Of a DNA stretch of 64,000 nucleotides, positions 53,103 to 61,286 are shown piece by piece. The notes below the pieces were generated by a model. The model had not been told where the DNA came from. It was given only the letters and a program-made list of their open reading frames with translations, and did not search any database. Position 1 is the first letter of the stretch. Every line of letters starts with the position of its first letter. The DNA comes from Chitinilyticum piscinae. GTDB taxonomy: Bacteria; Pseudomonadota; Gammaproteobacteria; Burkholderiales; Chitinibacteraceae. The position numbers and the translations under genes were made by a program. The stretch lies in contig NZ_JADFUA010000004.1 of assembly GCF_015223195.1 (NCBI RefSeq), forward strand, positions 248,001 to 312,000. The letters run 5' to 3'.

Positions 53103-55138
53103 CTCGCAATGTCCAGCTTTCCGTCACCGCACTGGATGCATTGTTTCCCTTTCACTTCGTGATTGATCAGGCATTGCGTCTGCAAAGCTGGGGGCCATCC
53201 CTGCCACGGCTACTGCCGGAACTGGCTCAAGGGCAATCTCTGGTGGAGTACGTCTCGATACAGCGACCCAAGCTCGACAGCCTAGACGCAGCACAGATCC
53301 TCGCCCGCCAGCATATGCTCTTCGTGTTGCGCCGGCGTAGTGACGGGCTGCAACTGCGCGGGCAGTTCATGCCACTGGAGGAGCAGCAGGCCCTGTTGTT
53401 TGCGGGAACCCCATGGCTATCGGATACGGCTGATCTGAAAAAACACCATCTCGCACTGAACGACTTTGCCGTGCATGACGCCACGGCGGACCTGTTGCAG
53501 GTGCTGCAGCAGGAAAAGACCTCATTGCAGGAAACCGCCAGCATGGCCGAGCGTCTGCGTGAGCAGCGCCTGATGCTGCAAAGCATCCTGAATACGGCGG
53601 CCGACGCGATCATTACCATCAATCAGCACGGCATCATCGAAACCTTCAATCCCGCCGCCGAGCAAATGTTCGGCTGGCAGGCCCAGGAAGTGATCGGCCG
53701 CAACGTCAGCCTGTTGATGCCCGAGCCGCATGCCAGCCAGCATGATGGCTACATCGCAGCCTTTCTTTGCGGCAGCGGCCGAAATCTGCTCGGGCAGCGG
53801 CGCGAGGTACTGGCTCTGCGACGCAATGGTGAAAGCTTCCCCGCCGAGCTGTCGCTATCCAGCATCGAGCACTCCGGCAGTACTCATTTCACCGGCATCC
53901 TGCGCGATATCAGCCGGCGCAAGGCCCAGGAGGCGGCGCTGGAAGCAGCCCGTACACGAGAGCTGCATATCGGCCACGAAATCCAGCAGTCGCTACTGTT
54001 CGGTAAACCACTGGCGGTTCCCGGCATGGAGATTGCCGCCTTTACCCAGCCCTCGCAGGGCATTGATGGCGATTTTTTCGATTTCTTTCCGATCGAGCCC
54101 GGCTGCTTTGACATTGTCACTGGTGACGTAATGGGCAAGGGGATTGCCGCGGCCATGATCGGCGCGGCATTCAAGCATCAGTACAACCGCCTGATGGCCG
54201 AACTGCTCGCCCCGGCACTGGCCTGCGGGACGACACCACCGGTCTGCGGCATCGTGAACGAATTGCATGAGCGCATCACCCCGGAGCTGCAACGGCTGGA
54301 GTCCTTTGTCACCCTGACCTTTGCCCGCATCGACTTGCGCAGCAACCGCCTGCAATACGTCAACGCCGGCCACCCGGAATCCCTGCTGATCGACGCAAGC
54401 GGCACAGTCCGGCAACTGCAGGGTGAGCATCTGCCAATAGGTATTGCGCGCAATGAAACCTACACCCCCTGCGAGCTGAGCTTCTGTCCGGGCGATCTGC
54501 TGCTGATCTACTCGGATGGTGTTACCGAAGCACGCAATCAACAAGGGGAACTGCTGGGCAAGGAGCCCGTCATTGCTCTGATGAGTGCGCTGCACAAGCT
54601 GGGCTTGCCCGCCGCCATCATTCTGCAGCGATTACGCCTACTGGTTGACCAGCATGAAGCATCGCACCGGCGCAGCGATGATTTCACTGCTCTGGCCATG
54701 CTGCGCTGCGAAGGCTCGCGCTGGCACAGTCAGGAATACCCGCGCAAAATGCTGGCGCTAGCTCCTTTGCGCGACTGGCTGCTGCAGATGGCCAGCCTGC
54801 CAGTGGAACGATTAGACGGGCTTATTCTGGCCTCCGTCGAGGTTGCCACCAACATCATCCGCCATGTCAGTGCGCATCTGGTGGATGCCAGTTTTGTCGT
54901 GCGGCTGAGCCAGAACGACTCCAGTGTGACCGTGGAGTTCTACTATGTTGGGGATACCTTTGACCCCGGTACGGCGCCTGAACCCGACTTCAGCGGCAAC
55001 AGCGAGGGCGGCTTCGGCCTCTTCATAATCCGTGAATCCGTCGATCGGGTGAGTTATCTGACCCCGGCCGAACAGGTCAACCTGATCAGGCTGGAAACCA
55101 GTCGCGAGTCTGCCCCGGCAAAGCACCACACCCCCTGA
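53099..55138 (+). CDS. HNOBA-PAS-PP2C (SpoIIE) phosphatase-RsbW-like ATPase protein
   Basis: A 679-residue soluble protein. Residues about 10-140 match the H-NOX-associated HNOBA domain (FPFHFVIDQALRLQSWG through RGQFMPLEEQQALLFAGTPW). A short helix leads to a PAS domain (about 160-275, ILNTAADAIITINQHGIIET). The PP2C domain (about 290-545) keeps its metal aspartates in GIDGDFFDFF, TGDVMGKGIAAAM, YSDGVTEA and RRSDDFTAL. The last part (about 555-665) is an RsbW-like HATPase (EVATNIIRH, GFGLFIIRE). It can in principle both dephosphorylate and phosphorylate a STAS partner such as 44831. Coupled to H-NOX by ATGA. Confidence 0.93.
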   Translation: MTRNVQLSVTALDALFPFHFVIDQALRLQSWGPSLPRLLPELAQGQSLVEYVSIQRPKLDSLDAAQILARQHMLFVLRRRSDGLQLRGQFMPLEEQQALLFAGTPWLSDTADLKKHHLALNDFAVHDATADLLQVLQQEKTSLQETASMAERLREQRLMLQSILNTAADAIITINQHGIIETFNPAAEQMFGWQAQEVIGRNVSLLMPEPHASQHDGYIAAFLCGSGRNLLGQRREVLALRRNGESFPAELSLSSIEHSGSTHFTGILRDISRRKAQEAALEAARTRELHIGHEIQQSLLFGKPLAVPGMEIAAFTQPSQGIDGDFFDFFPIEPGCFDIVTGDVMGKGIAAAMIGAAFKHQYNRLMAELLAPALACGTTPPVCGIVNELHERITPELQRLESFVTLTFARIDLRSNRLQYVNAGHPESLLIDASGTVRQLQGEHLPIGIARNETYTPCELSFCPGDLLLIYSDGVTEARNQQGELLGKEPVIALMSALHKLGLPAAIILQRLRLLVDQHEASHRRSDDFTALAMLRCEGSRWHSQEYPRKMLALAPLRDWLLQMASLPVERLDGLILASVEVATNIIRHVSAHLVDASFVVRLSQNDSSVTVEFYYVGDTFDPGTAPEPDFSGNSEGGFGLFIIRESVDRVSYLTPAEQVNLIRLETSRESAPAKHHTP

Positions 55139-55181
55139 TACCGCAGACTATACTGCCCTCACCATCCTGACGGACTTGCCC

Positions 55182-55883
55182 ATGCTGATTGCCATTGTGG
55201 AAGACGACCCGATCCAGGCAGAGATGCTGGCCCTGACCCTGCATAGCGGAGGCCATGAATCCCGCAGTTTTGCCACCAGCCTCGCCTTTTTCGAGGCGCT
55301 AAAAAGCACCCGCTTCGATTTGTTGCTGCTGGACTGGAATCTGCCGGATTATTCCGGCGGAATGATCATCAAATGGGTGCGCGAGAATATCGGCTGGCAG
55401 GTACCGATCATGGTCGCCACCGCCATCGATGACGAAGCCAATGTCGTAGCGGCACTCAAGGCTGGCGCGGACGACTATCTGGTCAAGCCGATCAAGGCAA
55501 TGGAACTGCTGGCACGCATCGAAGTCGTGCTGCGGCGCTTTCGCAGCGTGGCTCCGGAAATTCTCCATCTGGGGGAGTACGAGATTGATCTCAGCCAGCG
55601 CGTCATCAGGCAGGCCGGGCGGGAAATCGAACTCACCCAGAAAGAATTCGATCTGGCCCTGTATCTGTTCCAGCACCCGGAAAAATTGTTTTCCCGAATG
55701 AACCTGCTCGAGAAAATCTGGGGCTTACAGGTTGAGATTGATACCCGTACGGTCGACACCCACATTAGCCGCCTACGTCGCAAGCTGCTGCTTGATGGCA
55801 GTGGAGGCTGGCAGCTATCTTCGGTTTATGGCTATGGCTACCGGCTGGAGCGCATCGCGCTGGCCGAGCCAGCCAAGGCTTGA
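55182..55883 (+). CDS. OmpR/PhoB-family DNA-binding response regulator
   Basis: A 233-residue regulator with receiver (EDD at 7-9, Asp 51 in LLLLDWNLPDYSGG, Lys in YLVKPIKAMELL) and a winged-helix domain (about 130-228, QKEFDLALYLFQHPEKLFSR, TRTVDTHISRLRRKL). The ATG at 55182 is preferred over the TTG at 55176 by alignment with the family start. It lies 43 bases after the phosphatase gene. No cognate kinase is adjacent, so the relay at 42605-44713 may feed it. Its DNA target may be the polysaccharide promoters. Confidence 0.93.
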   Translation: MLIAIVEDDPIQAEMLALTLHSGGHESRSFATSLAFFEALKSTRFDLLLLDWNLPDYSGGMIIKWVRENIGWQVPIMVATAIDDEANVVAALKAGADDYLVKPIKAMELLARIEVVLRRFRSVAPEILHLGEYEIDLSQRVIRQAGREIELTQKEFDLALYLFQHPEKLFSRMNLLEKIWGLQVEIDTRTVDTHISRLRRKLLLDGSGGWQLSSVYGYGYRLERIALAEPAKA

Positions 55884-55900
55884 TCGCGTCGCTTCTTCGA

Positions 55901-56641
55901 TCAGTCATGGCGCTGCCAACTCAGCAACTGCTTGCGCAACTGAGTTCGTTCCCTCTCGCCCAGCCCGATGAATTCGATGCCCAGCCGGCAGCAGCCACTC
56001 TGCCCCAGCTCGACCTTGCTGCAGATTCTCAGCGTCGGCACGATCAGTGTCATGGCATCCAGACGCAGTGACGCATCACCAAAGCGCATGTCTTTCTTCA
56101 AGCCCTGAGCCTGCGCCTGCGAGAAAACCACCGCAAGACCCCCCTCACTGAGATCGGTCAGCCGGCCCTCGATCTCACTGCCGCCCAGCGCTAGTGAACA
56201 GCGGATTTCCGCATGCGGATGTGCTCGATAGAACTCTCGCCCGCCCCCCCGCACCAGCAGTTGAGGCCTGTCAACGCTGATGTCGCAGGGGGTGTGCACC
56301 CGGACAACCCTGATCGTGCAGGCGTACATCTGCTGATGCCAACACAGCACCAGCAGGATTTCCTCACCGGCAAACAGCGAAACGTCGGATACCAGCCGCA
56401 GCCGCATTAAAGCCCCCCGATCAGCCGGCTCGTGATACAGATTGCGCACACTGCAGTAAATCCCGCCATCACGGGAAAGCAGTTGCATCGGCAGCGGACA
56501 ATCGTGCGAATAATGCTGCAATTCCCGCAATATCCGCTGGACCTGCTCCTTGCTTTTGACCAGATCCTCCTGCGGCCAGTTTTCGGCATCACACTGCGCC
56601 GGCATAGCGGCACGGGACAGTAAATGTTCAAGTCCGAACAT
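55901..56641 (-). CDS. PilZ-domain (YcgR-like) c-di-GMP effector
   Basis: A 246-residue protein with an N-terminal YcgR-like domain (about 20-130) and a C-terminal PilZ domain (about 135-240). The c-di-GMP motifs are present: RxxxR as REFYRAH and DxSxxG as DLSEGGLA. The ATG at 56641 has AGGAG upstream and overlaps the acetyltransferase stop by 14 bases, so it is expressed as the last gene of the glycosyltransferase operon. It probably lets c-di-GMP act on polysaccharide export or motility. Confidence 0.88.
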   Translation of the reverse strand: MFGLEHLLSRAAMPAQCDAENWPQEDLVKSKEQVQRILRELQHYSHDCPLPMQLLSRDGGIYCSVRNLYHEPADRGALMRLRLVSDVSLFAGEEILLVLCWHQQMYACTIRVVRVHTPCDISVDRPQLLVRGGGREFYRAHPHAEIRCSLALGGSEIEGRLTDLSEGGLAVVFSQAQAQGLKKDMRFGDASLRLDAMTLIVPTLRICSKVELGQSGCCRLGIEFIGLGERERTQLRKQLLSWQRHD

Positions 56642-57152
56642 GATCGCGCTCCTTTCTGGCGGGCAACACCCGCGCCGGAATTCCCACGGCAACCGCTCCG
56701 GCTGGCACGTCGCTTAGCACGACGGCATTTGCACCGATGACTGCACCATCACCGATGGTGACAGCGCCAAGGACCTTGGCGCCGGCACCAATCTCGACCC
56801 GGTTACCCAGCACAGGGGCGCCGCGTTGACCTTCATGGCGCAGCCCCAGTGTCACTCCATGCCGCAAGATCACATCATCACCAATGACCGTGTCGCCGCT
56901 GATGATCACGCCCCCGAAATGATCGATCCGCAACCGGCGGCCGACGCGGGTTTCACAGGGCAGATCAATGCCGGTCAGTATCTGCGACAAGATCTTCAGG
57001 CACTTGTAAACGAACGAGCACAGCCGGCGCAGCAGGGCTGACCGGATGCCATAGCGCCAGCGGCCAAAGCGGTAAACGCACATCACCCACAAGCCTTGCC
57101 GCCAGGGATCACGCTGGTAGGTTTGCCAGTCTTCGCGGATCAGTTCAAACAT
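56628..57152 (-). CDS. Serine acetyltransferase-like hexapeptide transferase
   Basis: A 174-residue left-handed beta-helix acetyltransferase. It opens MFELIREDWQTYQRDPWRQG like CysE-type and polysaccharide acetyltransferases. The repeats include VIGDDVILRHGVTLG with His in the active site, VEIGAGAKVLGAVTIG and AVIGANAVVLSDVP. In this locus it more likely acetylates a sugar, or provides a precursor, than serves cysteine synthesis. GAAGGAG precedes the ATG. Confidence 0.88.
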   Translation of the reverse strand: MFELIREDWQTYQRDPWRQGLWVMCVYRFGRWRYGIRSALLRRLCSFVYKCLKILSQILTGIDLPCETRVGRRLRIDHFGGVIISGDTVIGDDVILRHGVTLGLRHEGQRGAPVLGNRVEIGAGAKVLGAVTIGDGAVIGANAVVLSDVPAGAVAVGIPARVLPARKERDHVRT

Positions 57153-57170
57153 GGCGATCTCCTTCGGGAT

Positions 57171-58163
57171 TTACCACGGTCGCGGTGGTGAGCTGCGGCC
57201 TCCGGCCGTGTCCTGCCAGGCCCGCGCCAGTAGACGCGATAGCGCCAGCGATTCAGCGCAGCGTGCCTGCGCCCCCTGCCGCTGCTGCAACCGGTTGCGC
57301 CAGAGGCGCAGGCCGTGCCACAAGCGTTCCAGCCATGAGGCCCCGAACGCTCCCAGCCAGCCATGATGCTTGCGGTAATACAGCAGGGCGCTGCGCATGC
57401 GCCACAAGGAAAGCTGGCTGCCATGCCGATTGAAGTGCTCGCCCTCGACCCGCTGTGAGGACACACCGCCAATGTGCACGGCCCGCCACTCAGGCTGATA
57501 CCAGACGCTGAAACCGCGCGCCTGCAGCCGGCGGCACAGATCCACCTCTTCGAAATAGAGAAAGAAACGTTCGTCGAAGAGCCCTTCTTCATCCAGCGCA
57601 CTGCAACGGATCACTGCAAACGCCCCCGGCACCCAGTCGACCGCCGCCGCTTCGGCCGGATCCGCCCAGGTACGATCAACCCGGCCGAAAAATCGCGAAC
57701 GGGCAAAGCGCGATGAAAGACCGCTGATCACCAGCAGATCATTCAGCAACGAGGGGAAGCTGCGGGCCGAAGGCTGGTCATTCCCGTCTTCGCTTAGCAA
57801 GCGCCCGCCGGCGAGCCCGACCTGCGGATGGGCATCCATCCAGCGCACTGCCCGTGCCAGTGAGCCGGCATCAGGGCGGGCATCAGGATTCACCAGCGCC
57901 AGATAGCGCCCGCGAGCCTGCCGCCAGGCCAGATTGTTGCCTGCAGCAAACCCCAGATTAACCGCACTGGGTAGCAGCCGGATGCCCGATTCAAACCGCA
58001 GAAGATCAAGCGTGTCGTCACGGCTTGCATTATCAACCACCAGTATTTCATGCCCGACGCCAGCAGCGGCGGCACGAATTGCCGAGAGGCACGCGGGGAG
58101 TTCAGGAGCACTGTTGTAGGCCACCACAATGATGCTTAGTTCGGGAGAGAAATAGCGTGTCAT
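57171..58163 (-). CDS. Glycosyltransferase family 2 (rhamnosyltransferase-like)
   Basis: A 330-residue GT2 transferase: SIIVVAYNSAPELPACLSAI, VDNASRDDTLDLLRF, metal-site YLALVNPDARPD and acceptor-side FFLYFEEVDLCRRLQARGF. The end is helical with a basic character. AGGAGG precedes the ATG at 58163. It is followed closely by the acetyltransferase gene. The sugar cannot be assigned. Confidence 0.9.
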   Translation of the reverse strand: MTRYFSPELSIIVVAYNSAPELPACLSAIRAAAAGVGHEILVVDNASRDDTLDLLRFESGIRLLPSAVNLGFAAGNNLAWRQARGRYLALVNPDARPDAGSLARAVRWMDAHPQVGLAGGRLLSEDGNDQPSARSFPSLLNDLLVISGLSSRFARSRFFGRVDRTWADPAEAAAVDWVPGAFAVIRCSALDEEGLFDERFFLYFEEVDLCRRLQARGFSVWYQPEWRAVHIGGVSSQRVEGEHFNRHGSQLSLWRMRSALLYYRKHHGWLGAFGASWLERLWHGLRLWRNRLQQRQGAQARCAESLALSRLLARAWQDTAGGRSSPPRPW

Positions 58164-58179
58164 GATTGCACCTCCTGAC

Positions 58180-59361
58180 TCAATCGGCCGATTTCTGTTC
58201 GGCCTGCCGGCTCGAACGGATCCATGCGGCATTGCGCCTGCTCTGCCGCAGCGTTTCCGGCAAACGTGCCAGCTTCCAGCACAGATAGCGCGGCAAAATC
58301 CGTACGGCGGCTAGCTGCTGCGGCCAGGGCAACGCACTCAGCGCCTGCAGTGCATGCGCAGCCAGGACCAGCAAACCCGCAATGGCCAGCCAATGCAGCG
58401 GCGCAGGCGCAAACAGCGCCACCGTCAGCAGGAGCAACTGCAGGCTAAGCGGCAGCAGCAGCAACTCTTCCAGTGCATGCCGTCCGCAGGCATCACCTGC
58501 CAGCCAGCGCCGCAACTGGGGCAGACATTGCTGGCGCAACAGCGCCAGCCGCCCCCCCTCCCAGCGGCAGCGCTGCACTTTTGCGCCCTCACCGGCCGGC
58601 ATCTCGCCATACACGATGGCATCCTCGCACCAGGCCAGCCGCAAGCCGGCACGGGTCAGCGCCAGCTGATATTCCAGATCCTCGACGATGGAGCCTGCCC
58701 GGTATGGCACCTGTTGCAGCGTACTGGCGGCAAGCACAAACCCGTTCCCGAGAATTCCGACCGGTTCACCAAGTTGTGCCCGCGCCCGCGGACGCAGGGT
58801 ATTGAAGCCCTGCAGGGCCCAGTGCCGCAGCGGCCCCTGCCAGTCCTGGCTAATCGTCTGCGGCAGATAGCGAACCTGCACCCCCGCCGGGGCATCGGCC
58901 AGTACCCGGCGCAAGGCAGCAAAGAATCCCTCTCCCAGCCGGGTATCCGCATCGATCACCAGATACCAGAAACTGTCCGGCACGCTGGCAAAGGCCCAGG
59001 CCAGCGCATGACCCTTGCCGCGCAGCACGGGATCGTTACGCTCCATTACCTCGGCACCCAATCCGCGAGCCACCATCGCCGTTGTGTCTGTACAGTTGTC
59101 TGCGATCACCACCACGCGGCATGCTCCGTCCTGCCGGGCAGCAGCCAGCAATCCCGGCAGAATCAGCGGCAAGGTGGCCGCTTCGTTATGCGCCGGTACC
59201 AGCATGGTGATTGGCTCGCGATTGAGCGCCCCTGAGCGCGGCAGCGGAGCCCGGCGTGCCGCCCAGGTCCAGCGCCAGAGAATCAGTGTTCCCGGAAGAG
59301 CCAGCAATCCGGCGGTAAAACCGGCAAGCTGCAACAACAGGAGGCTGACTTCAGCAATCAT
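58180..59361 (-). CDS. Membrane glycosyltransferase family 2
   Basis: A 393-residue GT2 enzyme with an N-terminal membrane helix (EVSLLLLQLAGFTAGLLALP) and two or three C-terminal helices (LLLLPLSLQLLLLTVALFA). Catalytic motifs: ITMLVPAHNEAATLPLIL, VIDADTRLGEGF, IVEDLEYQLALTRAG and a QxxRW-like QRCRWEGGR. The layout resembles processive beta-glycan-type or N-glycan-like transferases. GGAGGGG precedes the ATG and overlaps the next acetyltransferase gene by 11 bases. Confidence 0.9.
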   Translation of the reverse strand: MIAEVSLLLLQLAGFTAGLLALPGTLILWRWTWAARRAPLPRSGALNREPITMLVPAHNEAATLPLILPGLLAAARQDGACRVVVIADNCTDTTAMVARGLGAEVMERNDPVLRGKGHALAWAFASVPDSFWYLVIDADTRLGEGFFAALRRVLADAPAGVQVRYLPQTISQDWQGPLRHWALQGFNTLRPRARAQLGEPVGILGNGFVLAASTLQQVPYRAGSIVEDLEYQLALTRAGLRLAWCEDAIVYGEMPAGEGAKVQRCRWEGGRLALLRQQCLPQLRRWLAGDACGRHALEELLLLPLSLQLLLLTVALFAPAPLHWLAIAGLLVLAAHALQALSALPWPQQLAAVRILPRYLCWKLARLPETLRQSRRNAAWIRSSRQAEQKSAD

Positions 59362-59980
59362 GGCCGGCCCCTCCAAAAAAAGCCTGCACCCGCAAGGCTC
59401 GCAAAACGGGGGATTCCGGCTCGAGAACATGCCTGCGTTTGGCAAATTCGGCAGCCCAGGGCAGCGACTCGTTGGCCTTTTGCACCCGGGCGATCCAGTT
59501 GTCGAGCGTACACAGCACCCGGGCCGGCGCCCCGCCAACGACCGTTCCCGGCGGCACGTCGTGCGTCACCACGGCATTGGCGGCGACAATCGCATCCGGG
59601 CCGATCGTCACCCCGGGGAGCACGATGGCCTGATGCCCGATGAAGACGTTGTCGCGAATGTCGATCTTGCCGACACGGTCAAGATTAAGCCCGTAGGCCT
59701 GATTGATCATGTTGACGCTGCCATCGTGGCCAAACAGCGTACAGCCCGAGAGATGAACATTGCGCCCAAGGCGTACGAAGGCCGGGTCGGTGATGGTGAC
59801 ATTCATATTGATCACGCAGCCCTCTCCGATCGCCTGCAGGCCGCCAAAGCGCTGCAGATACTGCGCCCATTCGGCACCAACTGGGCGGCAAATCCTGCGG
59901 TATAGACCTACAAGCCGGTTTTTTTCGAGTGCGCAGCCTCGTACCCATGCACGTATATAGCCACTAAGTGTCTCAGGCAT
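59351..59980 (-). CDS. Hexapeptide-repeat acetyltransferase
   Basis: A 209-residue transferase with left-handed beta-helix repeats: GEGCVINMNVTITDPAFVRL, IDIRDNVFIGHQAIVLPGV, GPDAIVAANAVVTHDVPPGT. It is of the kind that O-acetylates capsule or O-antigen sugars. GGGGAGG precedes the ATG at 59980, which overlaps the GT4 gene stop by 8 bases. It is the second acetyltransferase of the locus. Confidence 0.88.
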   Translation of the reverse strand: MPETLSGYIRAWVRGCALEKNRLVGLYRRICRPVGAEWAQYLQRFGGLQAIGEGCVINMNVTITDPAFVRLGRNVHLSGCTLFGHDGSVNMINQAYGLNLDRVGKIDIRDNVFIGHQAIVLPGVTIGPDAIVAANAVVTHDVPPGTVVGGAPARVLCTLDNWIARVQKANESLPWAAEFAKRRHVLEPESPVLRALRVQAFFGGAGHDC

Positions 59981-61208
59981 GATGCACCTCCCCAGGCATG
60001 GCCAGCAGCTGCCCAGCAAGCCGGTCCAGATTGCGTTCCAGCCAGTAATGTTCGTGCACAGCGGCTCGCGCACGCTGCCCCAGCCGCTGGCGTAACTCGG
60101 GGTGCCCGGCCAGCAGCAGCAAGGCCTCAAACAGGGCATCTTCATCCCCGGGAGGCAAGAGCAGGCCGGTGCGGCCATCGGCAATCAGCTCGGGGATGCC
60201 GGCGATGCGAGTGCTGACACAGGGCAGACCACTGGCCATGGCCTCCATCAGCACAACCGGAATTCCCTCGGCAAAGCTCGGCAGGACGAAGACATCGGCC
60301 TGACGATACAACGCACGCACTGCCTCACGCGGCTGCGGGCCGGTAAAGCGAACACGTTCCAGACCGAGGCGCGCCGCCTCCTGATGCAGGGAGGCATCGT
60401 CCGGACCGCCGCCGGCCAGCACCAGCGAAACGGCAACCCCGCCTTGCTGCAAGCGAGACACCGCGCGCAGCAGCAGATGCTGCCCCTTGGCGGCACTGAG
60501 TCTCCCTACGCACAGCAGGCGCAGTACGGGATGACTGGCCGGCTCGACCATCTGGAAGTCTTCACCGACCCCGAGCCGCACCACCTCCATCTTGTGCCAA
60601 TGCTGCGGGGCACTGAATAGCATCAGCTGGCTGCGGGCAAACTGGCTGATGCAGACGATGTGATCGGCGGCAGCAACCTTGGCCGCCAGCTGCTGGCCGT
60701 GCGCATCATGAAACTCGTCCGGACCGTGAATGGTATAGCTGAGTAGGCAACCGGTAATGCGCTTGACCAACAGACCAACCAGCGCGGCCTCATTGCCGAA
60801 ATGCACATGCACGTGCTGAATGTTGCGCCGAGCCAGCCAGCCAGCCAGCAGCATGGCTTCCAGCCAGTAGGCCAGTGCAAGGGCCTGCCCGCGCCAGCCT
60901 GGCCGGGACAGCCGCCAGGTTTCCACCAGTGCGCCCAGCACCGCCAGCGTGCCATAACGCAGCAGGGTCGATAGCAGATCGGACAGAATGCGCCAGCGCG
61001 GCCAATCCTTGATGACCAGGGTATTGCGTTGTTCGGCGGCCTCTACCTCGCCCAGCGTTGCCGGATCACGCCGATCCCGGTTGATGCTGACGGTGCTAAC
61101 CGGCCAGCCTCGCTCCCTGAGGCCGATCACTTCGCGCAGAATGAAGGTATGCGATGTGGCGGGATAGGCGCTGACCAGATAGGCCAGAGGATGTGGCAGC
61201 TTGTTCAT
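59973..61208 (-). CDS. Glycosyltransferase family 4
   Basis: A 411-residue GT-B transferase: YLVSAYPATSHTFILREVIG at the N-terminus, VHVHFGNEAALVGLLV, RLLCVGRLSAAKGQHLLLRA and the C-terminal nucleotide-sugar motif EGIPVVLMEAMASGLPCVST. Possible membrane-facing hydrophobic stretch around 90-130. CAGGAG precedes the ATG at 61208. Between it and the polymerase gene lie 78 bases with no clear terminator. Confidence 0.92.
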   Translation of the reverse strand: MNKLPHPLAYLVSAYPATSHTFILREVIGLRERGWPVSTVSINRDRRDPATLGEVEAAEQRNTLVIKDWPRWRILSDLLSTLLRYGTLAVLGALVETWRLSRPGWRGQALALAYWLEAMLLAGWLARRNIQHVHVHFGNEAALVGLLVKRITGCLLSYTIHGPDEFHDAHGQQLAAKVAAADHIVCISQFARSQLMLFSAPQHWHKMEVVRLGVGEDFQMVEPASHPVLRLLCVGRLSAAKGQHLLLRAVSRLQQGGVAVSLVLAGGGPDDASLHQEAARLGLERVRFTGPQPREAVRALYRQADVFVLPSFAEGIPVVLMEAMASGLPCVSTRIAGIPELIADGRTGLLLPPGDEDALFEALLLLAGHPELRQRLGQRARAAVHEHYWLERNLDRLAGQLLAMPGEVHHA

Positions 61209-61286
61209 GATGAGCTCCTGTTTGGCGCTAATTCCATTTAAACGCGCCAGGAGCAATGGCTTGTGTCGGGATTGCAAAATCTCGCG

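Noticed and set aside
56628-57152. CysE for cysteine synthesis
   Set aside because: It is embedded in a glycosyltransferase operon; a polysaccharide role is more likely although the fold is shared.
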